This document shows, piece by piece, positions 7,358-16,635 of a stretch of 64,000 nt of DNA. A program made the translations under genes and the position numbers. Every line of letters begins with the position of its first letter. The stretch's first letter is position 1. The notes under the pieces are model-generated. The model saw only the letters and a list, made by a program, of their open reading frames with translations, was not told the DNA's origin and made no database searches. This DNA is from Roseibium album (GTDB lineage: Bacteria > Pseudomonadota > Alphaproteobacteria > Rhizobiales > Stappiaceae), in NCBI RefSeq assembly GCF_001404515.1, contig NZ_CXWE01000014.1:1-64000 (forward strand), given 5' to 3'.

Positions 7358-10300
7358 ATGGCAGGTTATCAACGAGTTGTCCGCTCGCGCAGAACGTATA
7401 ACCAATGGGTCGCAAACCAGACCTTGGAAGACTATGCCCTGCGCTTTACGGCAAAGAGCGCCAGACGCTGGTCACCCATATGGGTTGCGAACACGGCACT
7501 CGGTGCCATTTCGTTTCTCGCTCTCGAGGCGATTGGAGCTGCGATTACATATAACTATGGGTTCTCCAACGCAGTCCCCGCCATACTGTTCGTCGGCTTA
7601 CTCATTTTCGTGACCGGATTGCCGATATCCTACTATGCAGTAAAGTACGGAGTAGACATTGACCTGCTGACCCGGGGTGCAGGATTTGGGTACATAGGTT
7701 CAACTGTTACTTCGCTGATCTATGCAAGCTTTACTTTCATTTTTTTCGCGTTGGAAGCGGCGATCATGGCAACGGCACTCGAGCTGTTCCTGGGGATCCC
7801 GCTCAATATCGGTTACCTGATCTGTTCATTGATCGTTATCCCGATGGTGATTTACGGGATCACGCTGATCAGCCGTCTGCAGGTCTATACGCAACCTCTT
7901 TGGATCATTCTCCAACTGGTTCCATTTGCGTTCCTGGCATGGCAGGGGGTGGCACCCATTGAGGACTGGCAGCGTTTTTCGGGCCGGTTTGGCAATGAGG
8001 ATGGCCAGTTCGAGCTCTTCTATTTCGGCGCTGCCAGCGCCGTGCTGTTTTCACTGATCGCCCAGATTGGAGAACAGGTCGACTTCCTTCGATTTCTGCC
8101 TCGGCAAAGACAGGGACGTCGTGCCAGTTGGTGGTTCGCGCTTCTAGCGGCGGGTCCAGGCTGGATTGTCGTCGGTATATTCAAATTGCTGATGGGGTCG
8201 TTTCTTGTCGTTGTCGCGCTTCAGAGCGGTCTCGAGCCAGACAAGGCCGTTGAACCGACACACATGTATCTGGTCGCCTTCAGCAAGGTAACCACACCCG
8301 AAGTCGCGATTGCTCTGACCGGTATTTTTGTTGTCGTGTGTCAGATCAAGATCAACGTCACCAACTCCTATGCCGGTTCGATTGCCTGGTCCAATTTCTT
8401 TTCCCGGTTGACACACAGTCACCCGGGCCGGGTTGTCTGGCTCGTTTTCAATGTCGTCATCGCTCTTACTCTGATGGAACTGGGGGTCTACAAGGCCCTC
8501 GAGCGGACACTGGGGCTTTATTCGATTGTCGCCGTGGCCTGGATCGGTGCACTGTTCGCCGATCTTGTGATCAACAAGCCCCTGGGCTTGAGCCCGCCTT
8601 ACATAGAATTCAAGCGAGCCCATCTCTACGATATCAATCCCGTTGGGCTTGGTTCGATGACCGCGGCCAGCGTTATCGCATTTGTTGCCTACTCCGGCTT
8701 TTTCGGCCAGACGGCACATGCGCTCGCAAGCTATATCGCTCTGTTCACTGCAATCTTGTTGGCGCCGTTTATCGCCTACGTGACCAAAGGGCGTTTTTAC
8801 ATCGCCCGGGAAGCTGTGGAATTGGTTTCGAAAACCGGCGAGAAGAAGCAGAAGATCCAGTGTTGCATCTGTGAACACACGTTTGAGCACGAGGATATGA
8901 CTCATTGCCCCGTTTACACGGGTCCAATCTGCTCCCTGTGTTGCTCTTTGGATGCCCGATGTGACGACGATTGTAAGGAAAATGCCCGATGGGGCGACCA
9001 GATTTCCTCGTTGCTGCATGCCATGCTGCCTTCCCAGACCGCCGCATGGCTCGGGTCGCGTGTGGGTATTTATCTTGGGGTCATGCTGATCTCAACGGCC
9101 TTGCTTGGCGGGATCCTCTATCTCGTTTTTGTGGAAGCGGGGACGCAACCGACATTGGATGGGAAGCAAGGCGTCGCGAGAGCCTTGACCCAGGTATTCT
9201 TTATATTGTTGCTGATCTCCGGGGTCATGGCATGGCTTTTCGTTCTGGTTCATGAAAGCCGAAAGTTCGCCAATGAAGAGACCCGGCGTCAGACCGGCCT
9301 GTTGATGAAAGAGATCCGGGCGCACAAGCGAACCGACTCCAAACTTCAGAAAGCCAAGGAAGCGGCCGAAGCAGCCAATCAGGCCAAGAGCAGATACGTG
9401 GTGGGAATCAGTCACGAATTGCGCTCTCCTCTCAACGCGATCGCGGGCTATGCGCAGCTGTTGCGCAAAGACCCTACGATCCCTGCGCATCGCCGGGATG
9501 CGGTCAAAGTCATTCAGCACTCCGCCGACCATCTGGCCGGTCTGATTGAAGGGTTGCTCGACATTTCAAAGATCGAGGCAGGTCACCTGACCATTTATCG
9601 GGAACGCTTTAACCTGCATGAGTTTCTCACCCAGATCGTTGACATGTTTCGATTGCAAACCGATGCGAAGGCGCTGAAATTCGCGTTCCTGCCCGCCGAT
9701 AATCTGCCGCGATTTGTCTTTGGTGACGAAAAGAGGTTACGACAAGTTCTGATAAACCTTTTGTCCAACGCAATAAAATCGACGGAACGCGGGAGCGTAA
9801 GCCTTGTTGTGAACTATCACAGCCAGGTCGCCGAATTTTCGATCGTGGATACTGGTATAGGCATTGCCGAGGAAAATATTGATCGCATCTTCAACCCGTT
9901 CGAACGGATCGAAGAAGAAGGCAGTGCAAGCGTGCCTGGAACCGGCCTCGGTTTGACGATTACCAAGCTGTTGAGCGAAATCATGGGTGGCGACATTCAG
10001 GTCCAGAGCGAAAAAGGAGTGGGCAGTACTTTTAAGGTGCGCATTCTTTTGAGCGCAGCCAATGCTCCCAGGGAAGCCGTGCAGGACGAAAAGCGCGTCA
10101 GCGGCTATGAAGGCGCGATCCAGACCGTGATGGTCGTTGACGATGACGCGGCTCAACGGTCTCTTATTCAAGACTTCTTAAATCCGCTTGGTTTCAAGGT
10201 TCTGACTGCTGCCAGCGGCCAAGCCTGTCTGGAAAATGTCGAGACTGAAAGACCGAACGTATTTCTCCTAGATATCAGCATGCCAGGCATGAGCGGTTGG

Positions 10301-10771
10301 GAACTCGCAAGAATGTTGCGTGAAAACGGTCACAGCGATGCGGTGATCATCATGATATCCGCAAATGCGGACGAGAGCGGTCGCGATCCCCTGCATAGGA
10401 TTTTTCATGATGACTATCTGGTGAAACCCATCCGATTGCAGGATCTCCAGGACAAGCTTCAACAAGGCCTGAAGCTCGTCTGGCGGACGACGCCGTCCAA
10501 GGAGCGCGCACAGTTACATTTCCCGACTTTGGCTTCCGGGCAAGTATTCCGTGAAAACGCCCTACCTTCCATAGAAAGCCTGGAAATGCTGAAACAACTG
10601 AGCAGCCTCGGATACGTTCGCGGCATTCGCGCCAAACTTGACGACATAGAGGCACATGAACCGAATGCAGCAGACTTTGTTGACCATATGCGCCGATTGA
10701 TCCGCGAATTCGACCTCACTCAATATGACAAGGTACTGGAAGGGCTTGGACATGATCATGAATGCTCCTAG
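7358..10771 (+). CDS. NCS1-permease / cysteine-cluster / hybrid histidine kinase fusion
   Basis: Large membrane sensor of 1137 residues. Residues about 25-490 resemble a nucleobase:cation symporter-1 type permease (RRTYNQWVANQTLEDYALRF, then about twelve hydrophobic helices). Residues about 500-545 form a cysteine-rich module (CCICEHTFEHEDMTHC, CSLCC, C then DDDC) that could bind a metal or a cluster. Two more membrane helices lie at about 562-590 and 608-632, followed by a coiled-coil linker. The kinase core has SHELRSPLN with phospho-acceptor His686, the N box LINLLSNAIKS and the G1 box DTGIGIAEEN. A C-terminal receiver has VVDDDA and probable phospho-Asp972 in LLDISMPG. It overlaps the response regulator gene and diverges from the amide importer operon, so I infer that it senses or transports an amide, urea or related N-compound and controls that operon. 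The start is supported by AAGGCGGGGG before the ATG. Confidence 0.88.
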   Translation: MAGYQRVVRSRRTYNQWVANQTLEDYALRFTAKSARRWSPIWVANTALGAISFLALEAIGAAITYNYGFSNAVPAILFVGLLIFVTGLPISYYAVKYGVDIDLLTRGAGFGYIGSTVTSLIYASFTFIFFALEAAIMATALELFLGIPLNIGYLICSLIVIPMVIYGITLISRLQVYTQPLWIILQLVPFAFLAWQGVAPIEDWQRFSGRFGNEDGQFELFYFGAASAVLFSLIAQIGEQVDFLRFLPRQRQGRRASWWFALLAAGPGWIVVGIFKLLMGSFLVVVALQSGLEPDKAVEPTHMYLVAFSKVTTPEVAIALTGIFVVVCQIKINVTNSYAGSIAWSNFFSRLTHSHPGRVVWLVFNVVIALTLMELGVYKALERTLGLYSIVAVAWIGALFADLVINKPLGLSPPYIEFKRAHLYDINPVGLGSMTAASVIAFVAYSGFFGQTAHALASYIALFTAILLAPFIAYVTKGRFYIAREAVELVSKTGEKKQKIQCCICEHTFEHEDMTHCPVYTGPICSLCCSLDARCDDDCKENARWGDQISSLLHAMLPSQTAAWLGSRVGIYLGVMLISTALLGGILYLVFVEAGTQPTLDGKQGVARALTQVFFILLLISGVMAWLFVLVHESRKFANEETRRQTGLLMKEIRAHKRTDSKLQKAKEAAEAANQAKSRYVVGISHELRSPLNAIAGYAQLLRKDPTIPAHRRDAVKVIQHSADHLAGLIEGLLDISKIEAGHLTIYRERFNLHEFLTQIVDMFRLQTDAKALKFAFLPADNLPRFVFGDEKRLRQVLINLLSNAIKSTERGSVSLVVNYHSQVAEFSIVDTGIGIAEENIDRIFNPFERIEEEGSASVPGTGLGLTITKLLSEIMGGDIQVQSEKGVGSTFKVRILLSAANAPREAVQDEKRVSGYEGAIQTVMVVDDDAAQRSLIQDFLNPLGFKVLTAASGQACLENVETERPNVFLLDISMPGMSGWELARMLRENGHSDAVIIMISANADESGRDPLHRIFHDDYLVKPIRLQDLQDKLQQGLKLVWRTTPSKERAQLHFPTLASGQVFRENALPSIESLEMLKQLSSLGYVRGIRAKLDDIEAHEPNAADFVDHMRRLIREFDLTQYDKVLEGLGHDHECS

Positions 10772-11687
10772 TCCAAGTGAAACCGTTCTTGTAGTTGACG
10801 ATGCTCCTGCGTCCCTGGGCATGCTGACCAGTGCATTGGAAGAGGCCGGTTACACAGTGCTGGTGGCTCAGGATGGCCGGAAGGCGATCGACATCGCCAC
10901 CAAAGTGACGCCAAGCGCAATATTGATGGACGCTGTCATGCCGGAACTCGATGGTTTCGAGACCAGCAAGCAGATAAAGCGGCACGAAGCGCTTCGCGAC
11001 GTGCCGGTACTCTTTATGACCGGACTAAGTCAGACAGAACATATTGTGCGAGGATTGGAATCTGGCGGAGTAGACTACATTACAAAGCCGGTAGATCCGG
11101 AAGAACTGATTGCAAGACTGCGTGTTCACATTGCGAATGCGCGAAATTCACACAGTGCGCATGTGGCACTTGATGCATCCGGGCGTTTCTTGGTTTCAGT
11201 CGATCTTTCTGGAGCGATCTGTTGGGCAACCACGCAAGCCATGGCTCTAATCGACGACAGTTGGCGTCAAGGCGAGGTCCCCTCTGGTCAATTGACACAA
11301 GACACAGTCGAATGGCTGCGAAATTACCTCATCGAAGCAGGCAGGGGTGCGCATGTCTCCAATGATGTCGTGACCACCATGGGCGGTACAAAACTGCGTT
11401 TCAGTTATGCCGGGCAAATCAGTTCCGGCGAACATCTCCTGCGGGTTGCAGAAATGGTCGACGGCCGGCCCTCCGACATCTTGAGAAAGTCATTTGACCT
11501 GACCGAGCGTGAGGCCGAGGTCCTGATGTGGATCGCAAACGGAAAGTCCAACAAGGAAATTGCGGCGATACTTGAGATGAGCCCGCGAACGGTGAACAAG
11601 CATCTTGATCGGATATTTGGGAAACTTGGCGTGGAAAATCGGACTTCTGCCGCCGTCATCTCGTTAAAGCGTCTTCTGGAGAGTTGA
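10752..11687 (+). CDS. response regulator, receiver plus LuxR-type DNA-binding domain
   Basis: Cognate regulator of the transporter-kinase, 311 residues. Residues 10-130 are a receiver domain with VVDDAP, the phospho-acceptor Asp60 in ILMDAVMPELDG, Thr in FMTGLS and Lys in ITKPVDPEE. A middle segment (about 135-240) has no motif I recognise. The C-terminal 60 residues are a LuxR/FixJ helix-turn-helix (LTEREAEVLMWIANGKSNKE, then EMSPRTVNKHLDRIFGKLGV). The ATG at 10752 was chosen because GGAAGG precedes it by 8 bases; other in-frame starts are at 10725 and 10758. The gene begins inside the end of the kinase gene, so the two are translationally coupled. It probably binds the kinase/urtA intergenic region. 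Confidence 0.88.
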   Translation: MIMNAPSPSETVLVVDDAPASLGMLTSALEEAGYTVLVAQDGRKAIDIATKVTPSAILMDAVMPELDGFETSKQIKRHEALRDVPVLFMTGLSQTEHIVRGLESGGVDYITKPVDPEELIARLRVHIANARNSHSAHVALDASGRFLVSVDLSGAICWATTQAMALIDDSWRQGEVPSGQLTQDTVEWLRNYLIEAGRGAHVSNDVVTTMGGTKLRFSYAGQISSGEHLLRVAEMVDGRPSDILRKSFDLTEREAEVLMWIANGKSNKEIAAILEMSPRTVNKHLDRIFGKLGVENRTSAAVISLKRLLES

Positions 11688-12047
11688 GTTCCTTGCGCGC
11701 GACAACTGCTCGAGACCGCTGATGCGTTGAAGACAAGTGATCGCTTTGGCCGTCATCAATTCGTTTCCATTCGGGCGGCAAGCGTTTGTTTGTTGCGATT
11801 TGTTGCGTTGTCTGCGCAAGGCCGATGCTTGCGCCACCGGCTGGCATTTCTTGCGGATACCGAATTTCGAAAATGGATGGAATGCTTCTACGGTTAAATT
11901 GACGGTGATTGACGCGATTGTTCCGCAAGGGCTGATAGAGTTGAAGTTGCGATGAATCACCCGGGAAGATCTGAACACGACCTTCCAACTCCAGGGCAAT
12001 GAACCGGAAATTTATGAGAAGGTCATGGTGCCGCTCTGGTTAGGTCG
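11688..12047. other. no recognisable gene
   Basis: About 360 bases after the response regulator without a supported gene. A short open stretch close to 11950-12050 (ending VMVPLWLGR then stop) looks like the tail of a lost protein and may belong with the sugar-transport remnant that follows, but I could not assign it. Confidence 0.4.
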
Positions 12048-12290
12048 TTGATCTTCTTCGCATTTCAGTCCGACGTGTTCCTGACCAGTCGCAATCTCAA
12101 TAACCTGCTGATCCAATCCAAAGTGACAGGGATCATTGCACTCGGTTTGGTTTTCGTTCTGCTCACCGCAGAAATTGATCTTTCAGTCGCGGCGATCCCC
12201 GGAGCCGCAGCGGTATTCATGGCCAAGATGGTTGTGGATACCGATCTACCGATTCCCCCCTGCCATCCTCCTCGGTGTGGGAATCGGTTT
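12048..12290 (+). pseudogene. remnant of sugar ABC transporter permease (RbsC/XylH type)
   Basis: The translation (FFAFQSDVFLTSRNLNNLL, then IIALGLVFVLLTAEIDLSV) is the N-terminal part of a ribose/xylose-type ABC permease, in which the DLSV motif is conserved. The frame breaks at a run of six C at about 12256-12261; the next frame continues the permease-like stretch AILLGVGIGLLI. It then runs directly into transposase sequence, so the gene lost its C-terminal two-thirds. The true N-terminus is also missing: no plausible start with a ribosome binding site is present. Confidence 0.7.
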
Positions 12291-13060
12291 GCTGATCCGT
12301 ATGCTGCTGGTCGGTTACACGATGGGGATCCGCTCCGAGCGTCGGCTGTGCGACGAAGTCCATCTCAATCTTGGCCTACCGCCGGTTTTGCCGCCTTGAT
12401 CTGCGCGATCCAATACCGGACCACTCGACTTTCTCGAAGAACCGCCACGGACGGTTCCGGGACAGTGATCTGTTGCGGCATGTCTTTGAAACGGTCGTGG
12501 CCCGTTGCATTGAGGAAGGGTTGGTCAGTGGGCAACGACTTGCGGCCGATGCCAGTCTGATCCAGGCAGATGCCAACCGGCAGAATTCCATACCGCAAGC
12601 GGACTGGGAGCCTGACAAGATTGATCCTGCCGATGCACCGCGTGCAGTGCGGGAATATCTGGAAACGCTGGATGATGAAGCCTTCGGCGCAGCCAGTCCG
12701 GTGGGGCCTAAGTTTACCTCTCATTCCGACCCGGCAACCCAGTGGACCGGCGCACGCGGCGGCCCTGCTTACTTCGTTTATTCCGCAAACTATCTGATCG
12801 ATACCGATCATTCGATCATTTTGGATGTCGAAGCCACGCGCTCAATCCGGCAAGCCGAACTCGGCGCGGTGCGCACCATGATAGACCGGTGGACGACAGG
12901 TTTGATCTGACACCCGAGCGCCTGATCGCTGAACCCGCCGATGGTGCTGGCCACATGCTCGATTGGTTGGAGCGTCAACGCGGGATCGCCCCGCATATCC
13001 CGGTTATCGACAAGTCCGCGCGCAACGACGGGACCTCGCCACCGGAACTCAAATGTTCCT
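12290..13060 (+). mobile_element. degenerate IS1182/IS5-type transposase
   Basis: Three reading frames must be joined to recover the transposase. The first holds LIRMLLVGYTMGIRSERRLC and DEVHLNL, the second (from 12371) holds YRRFCRLDLRDPIPDHSTF and SKNRHGRFRDSDLLRHVFE, and the third (from about 12890) holds RFDLTPERLIAEPADGAG and APHIPVIDKSARNDGT. The breaks lie close to 12375 and 12890. The N-terminal and C-terminal ends are absent and no terminal repeats were found, so the copy is inactive. It fused to the sugar permease remnant at about 12290. Confidence 0.8.
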
Positions 13061-13184
13061 TCAAACATGCGAAACACGGGGGTTTTTCAACGGAATTGGC
13101 TCGAAGCAGGCTTTCGCTGCAGATGGAACCAACAGCAACAACGCGGACAAATCCGTCGTTCAGTAATCACAAAAATCAAGCCGT

Positions 13185-14054
13185 TCAGCTGCCCTTCATC
13201 ATGCCCCATGCATCGCGAGACATTCGATAGCTTGCCCAAGCGGGGTTTAATAATCCCAGTCGCAAGTCATCAACCACCTGAGCCTGAACATCTTCGGATC
13301 GCGAAAGTGCTTCGGGTAGCGCTGAAATAAGTTGCGCTACTGCAGTTTCAGGCTCAAGCAAGTCTTCTGCCGCAAGTTGCCCGATCCGTATCGAACATTG
13401 CCGGAGAGTCTCGTTGAACTCATCATTTTGGAGCCTTGACGCCCGCCAAAGATCAAAGTCCAGGACCTCCAGCATCCGCTGCTCACCAAATGTATCCCTG
13501 AGAGTATGTCGTTCGGCTGGCACGAAACCCAAACGGCGTTGAACTGCATCGCTCGCCGGATTCAGTTTGGGCCAGACACGTGTGTAGATCGCTTCTACGT
13601 CAGATTTCTCAAACACTTGTTGGCAAAGCAAGATCGAGGAATCGCCCGAAACGCCATTTCCCCAGTATGCTCGAGCGATTGCAACAAAGGTCGCAACTGA
13701 ATTTTTTGGAAGTCCCGGTGCGACAAACACACCGCGTATTCCGACAAACTGATTGTCATTGGCTGCGTCGCGGATGGTCCAAAGACCAGTGTACACCGGA
13801 TTGCCAGAATTGTTTTTCCCGTCAGCTGCAAGATTGTCAATCCATGCGTCCGTCGCAGCCAATGCACCTTCGGGCGACGATACATTGTGGACAAGGGTTT
13901 TGGCTACTTCGACGTCTCCAAATATGTGCTCAGCAACCTCCAATCGGTCCTCTGCCAAGCTGGGTCGGATGAGAAATCCTGAACGATGGAGACTGGCTTC
14001 CAACTGTTTTCCCCTTTCCAGACCAGTCTGTTGCAAATCAAACTCATGGGTCAA
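13185..14054 (-). CDS. GNAT-family N-acetyltransferase with C-terminal extension
   Basis: A 289-residue protein whose first 185 residues resemble RimJ/RimL-type GNAT acetyltransferases that move an acetyl group from acetyl-CoA to an amine. The signs are GLWTIRDAANDNQFVGIRGV, AIARAYWGNGVSGDSSILL (acetyl-CoA loop region), YTRVWPKLNPASDAVQRRLG (family NxxSxxxxxkxGF-type motif) and FVPAERHTLRDTFGEQ. The C-terminal hundred residues are a helical extension that I do not recognise. The ATG at 14054 lacks an obvious ribosome binding site, so the exact start is uncertain. It stands alone between IS debris and the hydrolase gene, and its substrate is unknown. Confidence 0.75.
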   Translation of the reverse strand: MTHEFDLQQTGLERGKQLEASLHRSGFLIRPSLAEDRLEVAEHIFGDVEVAKTLVHNVSSPEGALAATDAWIDNLAADGKNNSGNPVYTGLWTIRDAANDNQFVGIRGVFVAPGLPKNSVATFVAIARAYWGNGVSGDSSILLCQQVFEKSDVEAIYTRVWPKLNPASDAVQRRLGFVPAERHTLRDTFGEQRMLEVLDFDLWRASRLQNDEFNETLRQCSIRIGQLAAEDLLEPETAVAQLISALPEALSRSEDVQAQVVDDLRLGLLNPAWASYRMSRDAWGMMKGS

Positions 14055-14225
14055 GTTCGAGGAGCAAGAACACCAACAACGGGAGTCCGCTTCGAACTCG
14101 AAGCAGGCTTAATGCTGCAATCCGCACAAGGGCTGCACTGCGGACGGAATGCCCCTTCGCTGCGGCTGCGCCAACGGCTGCCTTTGCTCTGCTGCGGAAG
14201 AAAGGTCCTCCGCAGCAAATCGAAA

Positions 14226-15057
14226 TCAGGCATTGATAAACGCCAGCAGATCGGCATTAACAAGGTCGGGATGCGTAGCAAAGAAACCGTGTGACAGACC
14301 TTCGTAGGTCTTCAGCGTCCCGTTTTTCAGCAACTTGACCGCCTTGTGTGCTGAGTTGGCAATCGGCACAACCTGGTCATATTCGCCGTGCATGACCAGA
14401 ACAGGCACATCGATTGCTTTGAGGTCCTCTGTCTGATCAGTCTCAGAGAAAACCTCGATACACTGATAATGCGCAGACGCGCTGCCCATCATGCCCTGGC
14501 GCCACCAGTTCTGGATCTGGCCCTGACTGACTTCGGCACCGTCGTGGTTGAAGCCAAAGAAGGGACCGGACGACACATCGAGGTAAAATTGCGCACGGTT
14601 TGCGATCAGGGCTGACTGGAAGCCGTCGAACACCTCCATCTGAACGCCATCAGGATTGGCGTCCGTTTTCAGCATCAAGGGCGGGATGGCCCCAAGCAAA
14701 GCGGCCTTGGCCACCCGTCCCGCTTCGGCGCGCGCTACGTATCTGGCAGCTTCGCCGCCGCCAGTGGAATGGCCGATATGAACCGCATTTCGCAGGTCCA
14801 GTTCCTGGATAAGTTCGGCCACATCGGCGGCATAGGTATCCATGTCATGGCCGATATCCGTCTGGTTAGAGCGGCCATGCCCGCGTCGATCATGGGCGAT
14901 GACGCGGTAGCCCTCGGAGACAAAGAACAGCATCTGGTTGTCCCAGTCATCACTGCTCAGCGGCCAGCCATGGTGGAAAAAGATGGGTTGAGCGTCCTTC
15001 GGACCCCAGTCCTTGTAGAAGATTTCAGTGCCGTCGGTTGTTGTGAAGGTCGACATT
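14226..15057 (-). CDS. alpha/beta hydrolase, cofactor-free haloperoxidase type
   Basis: A 276-residue alpha/beta-hydrolase of the non-haem chloroperoxidase/arylesterase family. It has the oxyanion loop HHGWPLSSDDWD, the arginine-rich RVIAHDRRGHGRS, the nucleophile elbow GHSTGGGEA (Ser), the acid in VLVMHGEYDQVVP (Asp) and the catalytic His in GLSHGFFATHP. The start at 15057 (MSTFTT) has AAAGGAG at good spacing. Upstream, the same frame continues into a signal-peptide-like leader that is interrupted by a stop codon (separate entry). It is transcribed with the RidA gene just upstream; the divergent LysR gene is a candidate regulator. Family members hydrolyse esters or perform perhydrolysis, and the natural substrate is not known. 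Confidence 0.85.
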
Positions 15058-15194
15058 TCTAGAACTCCTTTGATTTCACGTTGTGTTTGTGCGCACGCGA
15101 CCGTCGACAGAAAGGTTGCTGTGGAAGCGACTGCACCGGTCAGCAGCACCTCTCGTCGGGTTGGTTCAGGTTAGTTTTGGGTAGGTTTAGCCAT
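15058..15194 (-). pseudogene. Tat-type leader in frame with the hydrolase, interrupted by a stop codon
   Basis: An ATG at 15194, preceded by GAAAGG at good spacing, reads MAKPTQN and then TAA at 15173-15171. The same frame then continues without a stop into PEPTRREVLLTGAVASTAT, a hydrophobic stretch ending VACAQ, and on into the hydrolase. The layout (twin arginine, hydrophobic core, A-x-A-like end) is that of a Tat signal peptide. A GTG at 15149 could still start inside it. Either one base change inactivated an exported form and the internal start at 15057 now gives a cytosolic enzyme, or the codon is a sequence error. Confidence 0.55.
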
Positions 15195-15218
15195 CTTGGT
15201 GCCTTTCATGAGCTTCGG

Positions 15219-15626
15219 TCAGGCAGCGACCTGCACCACCATTTCCACCTCTATTTGCAAGTCGGGACCGGCCAGTGCGGCAACGCCGATGCCGGTGAGG
15301 CTTGGCTGTGCGCCACGCAGAAAGCGCATGATCTCGGTCATCGCGATCTCTTGCGTCTCGGGCCGTAGGTCGGTCACGTAGATACGCATCTGAACAATGT
15401 CGTCCGGCGATGCTTGCAGTGCATCCAGCGCCCCTTGCAGGTTTGCGACCACGACTGCGGTCTGCTCTGCCAGAGATGCGGGCGCGGGCGTCCCATCGGC
15501 ACTCCAGGCTACTTGGCCAGACACGAACGCCAGAGGCGCAGGATGTGTGATGGAAATCTGGGAATACCCGACATTACCTGCATCAGGCAGGGCGGGCGGG
15601 TTCATACGATCAATTGAAGCGGACAT
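15219..15626 (-). CDS. RidA/YjgF/UK114 family protein
   Basis: A 135-residue RidA-family protein. The family hydrolyses reactive enamine/imine intermediates formed by PLP enzymes or acts in specific catabolic deaminations. The signs are FVSGQVAWSADG, NLQGALDALQASPDDIVQM and RIYVTDL, which includes the arginine that binds the substrate carboxylate, and the C-terminal LAGPDLQIEVEMV with the conserved glutamate. AGGAG precedes the ATG. It is upstream of the hydrolase on the same strand and starts 100 bases from the divergent LysR gene, so these three form a small regulated unit. Confidence 0.88.
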   Translation of the reverse strand: MSASIDRMNPPALPDAGNVGYSQISITHPAPLAFVSGQVAWSADGTPAPASLAEQTAVVVANLQGALDALQASPDDIVQMRIYVTDLRPETQEIAMTEIMRFLRGAQPSLTGIGVAALAGPDLQIEVEMVVQVAA

Positions 15627-15726
15627 GTGTTTCTCCTGTTTTGGCTGTCATGCCCAAAGACATAGATCTGCAGCAGAGCGAACAGGGTTCGCCTCAGTAG
15701 CGATCCGTGTGCTACACTTTGGGTCA

Positions 15727-16635
15727 ATGACTGGATCGAAGGTGAACGATATCCTTGTCTTTCTCTCGGTGGTCGAAACCGGGAGTTTCGTTGCTGGCGG
15801 CAAGGCATTTGGCCTGACGCGTTCAACTGCAGGGAAAGCGGTCGCCAGACTGGAGGACAGCTATGGGGTCCGGCTGCTGAACCGCACCACGCGCGCGCTC
15901 GATCTTACCGAGGAGGGCCGTAGCCTTTATGAGCATGGACAGGCCGTCCGGGCGGCCATCGAGGCCGCCGATGAAAGTGTCGCGGGCAATCCCACCACGC
16001 CGCGCGGCACGCTGCGGATCACTGCGCCAGATGGCCTTGGACGTCGCTTGTTGCTTCCAACTGTCTACCGCTACCTGGAGCATTGGCCACAAACGCAAAT
16101 CGAGATCAGCTTCTCTGACCGCGTCGACAACGTTGTTGAAACCGGCTTCGACCTTTCGATCCGCATTGCGGTGAGTTCGCCCGAACAGGGTTTCGTCGTC
16201 CGGACGCTCTTGAGAAGCGAGACGCTGTTTTGTGCCGCTCCGTCCTATTTCGAGACGCGCGAAAGGCCATTGAACGCAGAACAACTGAGCCGCCACGACC
16301 TTCTACAGTTTGCAAGCGGACATGAGCGGCAAAGCTGGATATTGCACGAGGAGGACGAGACGGCGTTCCGCGTCCAGGGACGCGTTCGCCTGAGGTGCGA
16401 CAGCGGCGAAGCCCTTCGAGAAGCGGCACTGGCAGGGCGCGGTATCGCGCTGCTGACGCGGATCATGGTGGGCCAGGACATCGCGGAAGGCCGCCTCGAA
16501 CATGTTCTGCCGCGCGTGAAGTTCGGCGCGGTTCCTATCGTCGCCCTCTTTCCACACAAGCGTCTTCTCGACGCGCGGGTCCGCCGTTTCATTGACATGC
16601 TGAGCGAAGATCTGCGCAAACAAGACGCTGATTAG
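15727..16635 (+). CDS. LysR-family transcriptional regulator
   Basis: A 302-residue LysR-type regulator. The N-terminal helix-turn-helix (ILVFLSVVETGSFVAGGKAF, then TRSTAGKAVARLEDSYGVRLLNRTTR) is complete from the ATG at 15727; an open frame extends upstream to 15397 but lies antisense to the RidA gene and is not needed. Residues about 95-300 are the periplasmic-binding-like effector domain of the family that contains PA0477/DsdC-like members. It diverges from the RidA-hydrolase unit, the usual position for a LysR regulator and its target. The last bases overlap the end of the convergent TetR gene by four. Confidence 0.88.
   Translation: MTGSKVNDILVFLSVVETGSFVAGGKAFGLTRSTAGKAVARLEDSYGVRLLNRTTRALDLTEEGRSLYEHGQAVRAAIEAADESVAGNPTTPRGTLRITAPDGLGRRLLLPTVYRYLEHWPQTQIEISFSDRVDNVVETGFDLSIRIAVSSPEQGFVVRTLLRSETLFCAAPSYFETRERPLNAEQLSRHDLLQFASGHERQSWILHEEDETAFRVQGRVRLRCDSGEALREAALAGRGIALLTRIMVGQDIAEGRLEHVLPRVKFGAVPIVALFPHKRLLDARVRRFIDMLSEDLRKQDAD

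Noticed and set aside
8144..9019. A 291-codon minus-strand frame inside the transporter-kinase gene
   Set aside because: It is an antisense shadow; the sense strand has continuous permease and kinase domains.
12376..12811. Minus-strand frames in the IS1182-like region
   Set aside because: The plus strand carries recognisable transposase motifs, so the minus frames are shadows.
15397..15726. A 110-codon N-terminal extension of the LysR gene at 15727
   Set aside because: It lies antisense to the well-supported RidA gene, and the LysR helix-turn-helix starts at the ATG at 15727.
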